From contig NZ_OMWA01000032.1 in NCBI RefSeq assembly GCF_900314615.1, positions 1 to 26,642 on the forward strand: a stretch of 26,642 nt of DNA. The letters run 5' to 3'. Made by a program: the position numbers and the translations under genes. Origin of the DNA: an uncultured Methanobrevibacter sp. GTDB lineage: Archaea; Methanobacteriota; Methanobacteria; Methanobacteriales; Methanobacteriaceae. The notes below the pieces were generated by a model, which was not told the DNA's origin, searched no databases, and was given only the letters and a program-made list of their open reading frames with translations. Shown in pieces: positions 7,820-15,900 of this stretch. Each line of letters starts with the position of its first letter. Positions within the stretch are counted from its first letter, which is position 1.

Positions 7820-8144
7820 TTGTCATTTTTTAAGTTTAAAAATTATGTCTTGATTCTACATATTATGGATTTGTTGCAGGTTCAATTCATGACCTGACTC
7901 TATAGTTGACAACTTTTCAAAATATGATTAACTTGATATGGATTTCCATAATCAATTTCTAATTTTTTTAATATCAATCAGCTATATTCATTTAAGGACT
8001 AATAATTTCTATAAAAAATATATTGTATACACTTTTAATCAATCATATCTTCAATTATTCGAAGGCTTAAATCAATCAGGATTTCTTATTGATTGGTGTA
8101 ATTGTTATTAAGATGACAGTACAGATATATGAACAGGTGAGAAA
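7820..8144. other. Intergenic stretch with two dyads and the promoter of the SseB-like gene
   Basis: No convincing coding frame is seen in these 325 bases. They contain the near-palindrome TATGGATTTCCATA (7937-7950), a TATA-like AAATATATTG near 8017, and an AATCAAT/ATTGATT stem (8070-8076 with 8088-8094). The last would fall in a roughly 100-base leader of the next gene. Confidence 0.4.
7937..7950. promoter_or_regulatory. Palindrome, candidate operator
   Basis: TATGGA-TT-TCCATA, six perfect pairs around two bases. It lies about 80 bases upstream of the TATA-like sequence for the SseB-like gene. An operator function is only a guess. Confidence 0.25.
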
Positions 8145-8975
8145 ATGGATGAATCAGAATTGGAAAAGCTAAAAAAGGAATCTGAAGTGGACAATTCACG
8201 TCTTGAGGAGATAATGACTCGTGAGATAACACCTGAAATGCAGATGGAATTTTTTGAAGTACTTAAGGAGTCCCGACTTTTCATGCCTGTGACCTTCAGC
8301 GAAAACATCTTCAAAGGCATTGAAAATGCAAAGGAAGGGGATGTTATTGAAAGTAACGGATCTGCAGGCTTTGACATCAACTATCTGACAGACAATGATG
8401 GAAACAGGGCTGTGCCTCTTTTTACAAGCAGCGAAAAAATAGAGGAAACTGGAATCAGAAGCTCAGTATATGTGCTGTACATGTCTGATCTGGCAGAAAT
8501 GCTAAAACAGACTGACAGATACACTACAGTTGCCATAAATCCCCTGACAGACCATGACATCTTCATTCCTATTGAAGGATTTCTCTCAATATTTCATGAG
8601 ATTTCCGAAGATGAGGAAAAATTCATGAAATCAATCAGTGAGCTTCTTGAGGTTCTTGAAAAACATTCCGTAGAACTTGAGGAAAACTCAACACTTATAC
8701 TTAGAAATGATGAGAATCTGATGGTTGAAAATGCAGAAGATGGAGTTTTCACTGCAAGAGTGCCGTTCTATGCAAGCAGCAATCCGAAATATCGTGAGGA
8801 TTTGAAATATACAAATATTCTTCTCATGCCAAAATCCAAAAAAATCCTGCCGCTGGGACCTGACCGTGAACTGGACATAGTTATAGCTCCAGGAACACAG
8901 TTTAAGCTTGAAGACCAGCTTGATGAGTTTACAAGCCTATGGATGTGCGGTGACCAGCCATTTTATAATGACTGA
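8145..8975 (+). CDS. SseB-family N-terminal domain protein, 276 aa
   Basis: ATG 8145 follows AGGTGA (8135-8140). After an acidic helical lead (about 40 residues) the protein matches the pattern of SseB-type domains: a strand with FMPVTF, an acidic loop, a strand with AVPLFTSSEKIEE, a hydrophobic strand with a helix (YMSDLAEMLKQ), and then VAINPLTDHDIFIP. The second half (about 165-276) contains a long amphipathic helix and a second strand-rich part ending in an acidic tail. SseB domains are named after a Salmonella secretion chaperone/enhancer protein but are widespread and mostly uncharacterised; role here unknown. There is no membrane segment. A T-rich stretch after the stop separates it from the operon at 9109. 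Confidence 0.75.
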   Translation: MDESELEKLKKESEVDNSRLEEIMTREITPEMQMEFFEVLKESRLFMPVTFSENIFKGIENAKEGDVIESNGSAGFDINYLTDNDGNRAVPLFTSSEKIEETGIRSSVYVLYMSDLAEMLKQTDRYTTVAINPLTDHDIFIPIEGFLSIFHEISEDEEKFMKSISELLEVLEKHSVELEENSTLILRNDENLMVENAEDGVFTARVPFYASSNPKYREDLKYTNILLMPKSKKILPLGPDRELDIVIAPGTQFKLEDQLDEFTSLWMCGDQPFYND

Positions 8976-9001
8976 TTTTTTTTACTTTTTTTTATTTTTC
9001 T
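8974..9001 (+). terminator. T-rich terminator after the SseB-like gene
   Basis: Runs of 8, 9 and 5 T follow within 28 bases of the stop codon, the usual form of an archaeal intrinsic terminator. Confidence 0.5.
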
Positions 9002-9108
9002 TGTTAAAAATTATACGAACAGTTCTATTTTTCACTAAGATTAAATACTATTAAAGATATACTAAAATTATAATAGTTATATTGTTCAATTTAGGGGAGG
9101 TGAACAAT

Positions 9109-11511
9109 TTGATTAGTGAAGACAATGGAGCTGCTAGAACAATACTGATTGTTGAAGATGAATCCATCATTGCTTTAAACCTTAAGTATGATCTTGAGGA
9201 TTTGGGATATGATGTTATCGGCGTTGTTGATACTGGTGATGATGCAATCGATAATGCAGTTGAATTCCGTCCTGATTTGACTATTATGGACATAAATCTT
9301 AAGGGAGATATTAACGGTATTCAGGCAGCCAAAAAGATTCTTGCACTGGACCTTGCAGTCATTTATCTGACTGCAAACACAGATGATATCACGTTCAATG
9401 AATCGTTGTCGACGTCTCCGGCATCTTCATTCATTCCAAAGCCGTATGACATAAACACGTTATCAAAAAATGTTGCTCTGGCTATAAACAGACAGTCTGT
9501 TGAATCAGAAAAGGTAAATGAAGCAAGAGGAATAGCCAAGGACAAGGATGCTCCTAAAGAGGAAACACTTCAGCTTGAAGGTGGTGAAAGTGAACTTCTG
9601 GAGTCCGGGGATGAAAAAACAGATTATCAAAATTATCTTCGCTACGCTGATTTGCAAAAGAAGGCAAAAGAGGAGTATCAGCTATCAGACAATGCAATAA
9701 GACACTACAAATCAAAAGATCCTGATTCAAAGGAAAAAATCATAGTGGTTGAAGACGAGGCAATCACTGCCATGAACCTTAAGTATGATCTTGAGGATAT
9801 GGGTTATGAGGTTCTTGACACAATTGATACCGGTTCTGAAGCAATCGAAAAGGCAGAGGAACTCTATCCTGATTTGGTTTTGATGGATATTCAGCTTAAG
9901 GGAGATATTGACGGTATTGAAGCTGCCAAGGAAATAAGTGAAATGGGTATTCCTGTTGTATTTCTGACTGCAAACACTGATGATGACACATCATTCAAGG
10001 CACTTAAAACCGCTCCTTACGGATATATTCCAAAGCCATATTCGCTCCAGCAGCTTGAAATGACAGTTGCAGTAGCATTGAGAAAGCATGAGGAAGACAT
10101 AAAGACAATAATCAAAACAGAAGACAAGGTTTCAGAAAAAAACAAGGAACTCATAATTGAAAAGACAGATGTGGCCATAATAGTCGGTATCAGCATAATT
10201 CTCATTGTTGAAAGCCTTATCATGAGAAACGTCACATGGCTTCAGTGGATTTTATTCATCCCGTCAGCAATCATGATATTTTTGGCATTGGTCAGTCTCA
10301 AAAAGCAGGATCCTGTCAAGGAATGGGACGTTCCTCCATTCGTTACACTTATTGTTCCTGCACACAATGAAGAGCACACAATTGCCGAAACTGCAACCAG
10401 CCTTGCATCAATTGACTATTACTACAACGGAGAGGTCAACTTCGAGCTCATCGTATGTAACGACGGGTCTGAAGACAGAACAGGTGAAGTGCTTGAGGGG
10501 CTGAAGGACAAGTTTCCTCATCTAAAAATCATTACCCGTGTGCCTCCACGTTCCGGAAAGGGTAAAGGTTTTGTTTTAAATGATGCTCTTGAAATATCCA
10601 AAGGTGATGTTGTAGCAGTATTTGACGCAGATGCAAAGGTTGAGCCTGATTTTTTAAATATCATCATACCTTACCTTAACGATCCTGAAGTTCAGGGAGT
10701 GCAGGCACGTATCAAAATGTATAATAAGGATGAAAACTGGCTTACCTACATGCAGCATGTGGAACTGGCCGGTTTCGGAAACATCGTCCGTGCAAAGGAT
10801 ATACTGGGCAAGGCCGGATTTTTAGGAGGAAACGGTCAGCTGGTTAAAAAGGAAGCTATCTACGGCGGTGGAGGCTGGGACGGTTTTGCAATTACAGAAG
10901 ATTTGAATTTAAGCGTAAAACTAATGATAGAAGGTTATGCAATCAGGTACTGCGGTGAAACATGGGTTTACCAGGAAGCGGTTCCTACATGGAGACAGCT
11001 TTTCCGTCAGCGAGCCAGATGGGCTATCGGAAACTTTGAAACTCTATTTATTTACGGAATTAAAATCATACGCTCTCCGATGCCAGTATTCAGAATGTTC
11101 GGAGTTTTAGAACACGTTGCATTCTACGGTCTTAACATGCTTGTGTTTTTCGGATTTATCGTATTTGCAGTCAATCTTATCGGATGGTTCCTTCTCCATA
11201 ATGTGACAATAATAAGAATGGATGCTCCTTTAATTATCGGAATTCTTTCAGCATTCGGATTTTTCCCTGGAGCTGTTATCACCTTGAGCCGTGACAGGGT
11301 AGGGTTTTTCAAGCTGATTTATGGAGTTGTAGGATACTGGCTTTACTGTTTCCATTTAATTCCATTGTTTTTCATAACATCCTATCAGATGCTTACAAGA
11401 AAGGAAAGAACCTGGGCAAAAACAGTCCACACAGGTGATGATGAAGTTGAAGACGCAGTCGGTGAAGACATTCCAGTCGGTGAAATAGGAGAAAGCGAGG
11501 CGTTAAGATGA
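9109..11511 (+). CDS. REC-REC-glycosyltransferase family 2 fusion, 800 aa, membrane polysaccharide synthase under phosphorelay control
   Basis: TTG 9109 is chosen because GGGGAGGTGA (9094-9103) lies just before it; an in-frame TTG at 9082 has no ribosome site. Residues 10-130 and 210-330 are two response-regulator receiver domains. Both keep the acidic pair (E16/D17, E215/D216), the phospho-Asp (D61, D260), a Thr in LTANTD and the Lys of PKP (K111, K309). Two membrane helices follow (about 355-372 and 377-398). The GT2 domain then has CNDGS, DAD at 506-508, TED at 596-598 and QRARW at 634-638, all the motifs of processive beta-glycan synthases such as poly-GlcNAc, cellulose or hyaluronan synthases. 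Three further membrane segments lie at about 671-697, 705-726 and 733-758. It probably makes a surface polysaccharide from a nucleotide sugar; the sugar cannot be read from sequence. It heads a three-gene operon with a kinase-like protein, the natural phosphodonor candidate. Confidence 0.92.
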   Translation: MISEDNGAARTILIVEDESIIALNLKYDLEDLGYDVIGVVDTGDDAIDNAVEFRPDLTIMDINLKGDINGIQAAKKILALDLAVIYLTANTDDITFNESLSTSPASSFIPKPYDINTLSKNVALAINRQSVESEKVNEARGIAKDKDAPKEETLQLEGGESELLESGDEKTDYQNYLRYADLQKKAKEEYQLSDNAIRHYKSKDPDSKEKIIVVEDEAITAMNLKYDLEDMGYEVLDTIDTGSEAIEKAEELYPDLVLMDIQLKGDIDGIEAAKEISEMGIPVVFLTANTDDDTSFKALKTAPYGYIPKPYSLQQLEMTVAVALRKHEEDIKTIIKTEDKVSEKNKELIIEKTDVAIIVGISIILIVESLIMRNVTWLQWILFIPSAIMIFLALVSLKKQDPVKEWDVPPFVTLIVPAHNEEHTIAETATSLASIDYYYNGEVNFELIVCNDGSEDRTGEVLEGLKDKFPHLKIITRVPPRSGKGKGFVLNDALEISKGDVVAVFDADAKVEPDFLNIIIPYLNDPEVQGVQARIKMYNKDENWLTYMQHVELAGFGNIVRAKDILGKAGFLGGNGQLVKKEAIYGGGGWDGFAITEDLNLSVKLMIEGYAIRYCGETWVYQEAVPTWRQLFRQRARWAIGNFETLFIYGIKIIRSPMPVFRMFGVLEHVAFYGLNMLVFFGFIVFAVNLIGWFLLHNVTIIRMDAPLIIGILSAFGFFPGAVITLSRDRVGFFKLIYGVVGYWLYCFHLIPLFFITSYQMLTRKERTWAKTVHTGDDEVEDAVGEDIPVGEIGESEALR

Positions 11512-12125
11512 ATAAAAGAGAAAGGTTAGCTTATATTATACTGATAATTGCGCTTCTGGCAGTTGTGGTTAATTTAGGTTCCATCAACAGTTTTTTAAGT
11601 TTCCAGACAGACAAAACTCTTCAGTTTCATGATTCAATCTATGTGGTTCCGGACCACTGGAATACAACTGATGAGCTGAACATGACCGGCAAAAGCGGAA
11701 ATGCAATGACAAACGGCTATGTAATATTTGATGCCTGGGATGACTGGCCTGAAGACCATATGGGTCCCCAGTCAAAGGCCCGGCTGGCATCGATGGAAGA
11801 CGGAGGATATAAAACCGTAAAAAGCGAAGTAATCAAGCTCGGTGGAAAGAATGTTACAAGAGAGTACTATTCAAACCCTTCCAGGGATACAAACACTACC
11901 TTTGACCATATGGGTGTTGTATACATTTTCACCAAGCAGGATCGGAACTACTGCATTGAAATACATTACTTCACAACAAACGACTATAACAATCAAAGCT
12001 ATGTTAAGGAAATCGACGACCGTGTAGAGGATATGATGGCCAACATGGAAAATACCAAATACAACTGGTTTATATCTACATTCAACAGAATACTGAACCA
12101 CCAGAGTGTTGAGTTCAATATATGA
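11508..12125 (+). CDS. Membrane-anchored extracytoplasmic protein, 205 aa
   Basis: The start overlaps the stop of the glycosyltransferase gene (ATGA), with GAGG at 11497-11500 as ribosome site. Residues 7-27 form one hydrophobic N-terminal helix. The rest is polar, carries several N-x-S/T sequons (NTT, NMT, NVT, NTT, NQS) and begins with a strand pattern ending in VVPDHW. That resembles the small lipid-anchor or PsbP/DUF1795-like folds, often written sfxVPxgW. Topology is therefore probably one anchor with the domain outside. Position in the operon suggests it works with the glycosyltransferase, for example as an accessory subunit or a sensor feeding the kinase-like protein. I do not recognise a precise family. 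Confidence 0.85.
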   Translation: MNKRERLAYIILIIALLAVVVNLGSINSFLSFQTDKTLQFHDSIYVVPDHWNTTDELNMTGKSGNAMTNGYVIFDAWDDWPEDHMGPQSKARLASMEDGGYKTVKSEVIKLGGKNVTREYYSNPSRDTNTTFDHMGVVYIFTKQDRNYCIEIHYFTTNDYNNQSYVKEIDDRVEDMMANMENTKYNWFISTFNRILNHQSVEFNI

Positions 12126-12134
12126 GGTGTAAAA

Positions 12135-12737
12135 ATGGATGCAGATGAAAAAAGGTTAGTACTTAAAGATTTCAATCACCGCCTCAACAACGATCTGCAG
12201 GCGCTTTTGGCATTCATCAAGCTTCAGAAAAGATTCGGAATCGATGCAGATGAAATTATAGGTTTTTCATATGTTTCAACAGCATCAGTATCTGCAATAC
12301 AGAACCTGATGTATTACTCAAATCACGAAGAAAACTTCATCTCCACTGAAAATTTCTTCAATGAATTTATAAAAATCCTAAATGACTATTATGCAAGGTC
12401 AGGAATTGAATTTGTGAATGAATCAGGTGAGGATTTCACAATACATCCGAAAAAGGCATTTCATCTGATGCTTCTCATAAACCAGATGATTTGTCTTTCA
12501 GTGTCATCATCACTGGATGGGGCATCTGATAAACGCATCAGCTTTGATTTGAAAAAATCAGGCGATGAATGTCATTTCAAATATTCTGATAGCGGTTCAG
12601 GTATTGGGGCAGTTTTTGGTGAATCTGAAATTCACGCAATGCTTTTTGACCAGCTTGTAAAGCAGATTGACGGGACTCGGAATGCTACTGATGATGATTC
12701 AAATGTTTCAATCAGCTTTGAATATCATGAACAATGA
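12135..12737 (+). CDS. HisKA_2-type histidine kinase-like or phosphotransfer protein, 200 aa
   Basis: The ribosome site GAGGTG (12124-12129) overlaps the stop of the previous gene. Residues 10-30 match the HisKA_2 dimerisation/phosphoacceptor box, with H15 in FNHRLNNDLQALLAFIKLQ. The C-terminal half resembles an HATPase domain: G1 box DSGSGIG at 152-158, then a helix with LFDQLVKQIDGT and an end strand (NVSISFEY). The N box is degenerate: N116 is kept, but the following Glu is Gln117 and the second Asn is Leu121. No sensor domain or membrane segment exists. Either it is a weak kinase or it works mainly as a histidine phosphotransfer protein for the two receiver domains of the operon's first gene. 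The family call is good; the activity is uncertain. Confidence 0.75.
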   Translation: MDADEKRLVLKDFNHRLNNDLQALLAFIKLQKRFGIDADEIIGFSYVSTASVSAIQNLMYYSNHEENFISTENFFNEFIKILNDYYARSGIEFVNESGEDFTIHPKKAFHLMLLINQMICLSVSSSLDGASDKRISFDLKKSGDECHFKYSDSGSGIGAVFGESEIHAMLFDQLVKQIDGTRNATDDDSNVSISFEYHEQ

Positions 12738-12762
12738 TGTTATTTGATGAATGATTAATGAG

Positions 12763-12830
12763 AATTTTTTTTCACTTTTTTTCTATTTTTTTTGTTTTCT
12801 TCAAATATTGAAGATTTTTCCCTAGTTTTT
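12763..12830 (+). terminator. T-rich terminator and hairpin after the operon
   Basis: Several runs of 7-8 T (12766-12793) follow the kinase-like gene. They are followed by the hairpin CTTCAA-ATA-TTGAAG (12799-12813) and another T-rich stretch. Confidence 0.5.
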
Positions 12831-12837
12831 AATGTAA

Positions 12838-12895
12838 TTTAAATATTACCTACTACAATAATATTAATTATATACAATTTATAACTTATTTGGAG
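12838..12895 (+). promoter_or_regulatory. Promoter and ribosome site of the large adhesin
   Basis: Two TATA-like elements are present: TTTAAATA (about 12839-12846) and TTATATA (12868-12874). The ribosome site GGAG is at 12892-12895. Only the first TATA leaves the ribosome site inside the message. Confidence 0.4.
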
Positions 12896-12903
12896 ATTTT
12901 TAT

Positions 12904-15900
12904 ATGACATTTAAGAGAATTTTTTTAATATCAGTTCTTCTCTTGTTCATGTTTTTGACTGCATCGTGCGTCGGTGCAGCTGAAGACAATGCCACTGTTG
13001 GTCTATCTGACATGACAGGCGGCGAAGCGATAATTGAAGAAAATGACACTGGCGGTGGAAATGATTTAATCGGCAGTGAAGAAATAACAAATGAAAATTG
13101 GGACGACTTTAAGGACAGCTATCTTGACCCGACAGATGCCTATGAAGGATTAAACAAGTTCAGGGCTGAAAAAGGAGTATGGTGGTGGAATTCTGATGAT
13201 ACTACCGTAACATATTTCAATACAAATCCTGACAATCAGCTTCTTCCATTGGTAAGGGATGCTGCTTTGGAGGAAACTGCAAAAATAAGGGCAAAGGAAT
13301 GTGCTGAGCTCTTTGAACATGAACGTCCTGACGGAACAGACTGTTTTACTGCATATCCTGATTATGGAGGCGGGGAAAATATTGCACGTTACTGTACTGC
13401 TGCAGGCTCTATAGAAATGTGGAAGGAGACTTTTGATGTTTCTCAGGATCAGGGCCACAGACGTAACATGCTTCATCCTGGCTTTACATGTGTCGGAATA
13501 GCCGGATACATGGACCAATACGGGGCAACATATTGGGTACAGGCATTCGGATGGAAGGAAGTTGACCGCAATCAGACATCTCCGCAAACTCCTGTGTATG
13601 ATAATAAGATGACCTTTGATGATTTGAACATTCTCATAAAGAATGGTGCAGATATAATATTGAATAATGATTATATCTATAAAAACGATTCTTCTTTTAA
13701 GGAAGGCATTGTAATTGACAGGGACATGACAATTGACGGACAGGGTCATTCTATTGATGCAACCCGTCTTTCAAGGATTTTCAATATTACCTCAGACAAT
13801 GCAGTCCTCAAAAATATAGTCTTTAAAAACGGAAATACAGATGGGTGCGGAGGAGCTATATATTCAACATGTGCAAATCTTACAATTGTAAACTGTACCT
13901 TTGAGAACAATTTTGCATATTACGGCTCTGCACTCTTTAGTTCTGCTGGAACCCTCACATTAAAAGACTGTATTTTTTCCGACAACATGGCGGCTCATGG
14001 AACAATATATTCAAAAGATACCTGTGTATATGCATATTCCACTAGTTTTACAGACAATTATGCGATGGTCTATGGAGGGGCAATAAGCTCTCTCAACAGC
14101 GATTTGACTTTAGATGAATGCATATTGACAAACAATACTTCATTTGACGGAGGTGCTGTATACGCAAATAATTCCAATATCTCAATGGCGGACTGCAGAG
14201 TTTGGAGAAATTCAGCATTTAAAACAGGTTCTATCTTTTTAAATTCAGGCACTGCTAACATATCAAGAACTGATTTCAGTAAAAATGCTATGAATGACTA
14301 CTATTATTATGCCAGAGGAAGCTCCATTCATTCTGAAGGCAGTGATGTGTCCCTTTCAGACTGCAGCTTTTCAGACAACTATGCATATACCGGAGGAAGC
14401 GTGTCTTCAAGCAACGGTAATCTGACAGTTGACAGCTGCAGTTTTTCAAATGACACTGCCTATGTTAATTATGGTGTTTTATACATAACAGATTCCATTG
14501 CGCTGGTTCAAAACTCAAATTTCTCAAACGGAAGATCAATTTCCACATCCGGAGCAATATATTCAGATAAAAGCGAGCTGAAAATCATCTCCTGCAGTTT
14601 AAAGAATTTCACTGCAGAAAAGGGAAGTGCAATGTTTTCAATCAATTCAAAAATATATGCCCTGGACTGCCGATATGAGGACAACAATTCAACTGACACA
14701 GGAATCATATGTTCTGTATATGATGATTTAACTTTGGAAAACTGCAGCTTTAAAAACGGTACTTCTCCTGAAGGAGCAGCAGTATTTCTGAATAACTGTA
14801 CCTTGAATGTATTGGGCTGTGATTTTATTAAAAATTCCGCCAGTGTGGAATATTATGCCGCCGGAGCAGGAATATGTTCACTCAATTCAAAATTATTCAT
14901 AAGCTCCAGCAGATTTGAAGATAATTCACTATCCACAATGTATTACTATTGTCCGGGAGGAGCAATATTTTCTAAGAACTGTGAAATTTCTCTTGTCAAT
15001 TCATCATTAACAAACAATTCCGCTACATATGGAGGTGCAGTCTATCTCACAGATTCCCGTCTCATCACTGACGGAAGCTGTTTTGAAAAAAATTCTGCAT
15101 ATTCAGGTGCTGCAATATTTTCAAATCAGAGCTATGTAAATTTAAAGCTTACCCAAGTATGCAATCATTTCCAGGACGGATGGGGTGTAATATATTGTGA
15201 AAACAGCAATATTGACATGTCCGGCAGCTCATTTTCATCAAACCGTGCCGACAGGGGCGGTGTAGTATATTCAGTTTATGGAAACATAACCGCAGCAGAT
15301 TCCACATTCAGTTCAAACACAGCTTCATCTTATGGAGGTGCATTATACTCATATGACGCGCATGTCAGCGTATTTGGATGCAACTTTACAGAAAATGCTG
15401 CTGAATCAGATTATGGAGCCTATGGTGGAGCAATATTTGTGGAAAACGCAAAGTTGAATGTTGCTGACTCCAGTTTCAACAAAAACTTTGCCAATAACAG
15501 CGGAGGAGCTATTTACTCAGACGGTTATACTGAAATTAAATCATCTGCATTTTCAGACAATATTGTGGAAAATGATCAGTATTATGCAGTTGGAGGAGCA
15601 GTATCTGTTGTTGGAAACGGCAGTTTTAAAGATTGTATTTTTAAAAATAACTTGGCAAATACTACATATACCGCATCAGGTGCTTCTCTTTACCTCAGTA
15701 AGGGAAATATTTCTGTAAGCTATTGTAATTTCAGCGATAATCATGCAAATATGGGAGCTTCAATATGCTGTGATAACGGCGATATGAAATTAAGCGATTC
15801 CAACTTCCGCAATGAATATGCAAATGAAGGAGGATCTGTTTATCTTTCAGCATCCAGTTCAGAAATTTCAAACTCAAATTTTACAAATTCTCATGCAGGC

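Noticed and set aside
7879..7889. T-loop-like GGTTCAATTC, possible tRNA remnant
   Set aside because: No acceptor stem, anticodon arm or D arm can be built around it.
4570..7904. Ten-base match TGACTCTATA at 4570-4579 and 7895-7904
   Set aside because: Both lie in leaders or intergenic DNA, but flanks differ, and a single ten-base match in this much AT-rich sequence is not persuasive.
13150..13749. Minus-strand frame of 199 codons
   Set aside because: It lies fully opposite the CAP domain of the large adhesin, has no ribosome site, and the plus-strand frame shows clear CAP motifs.
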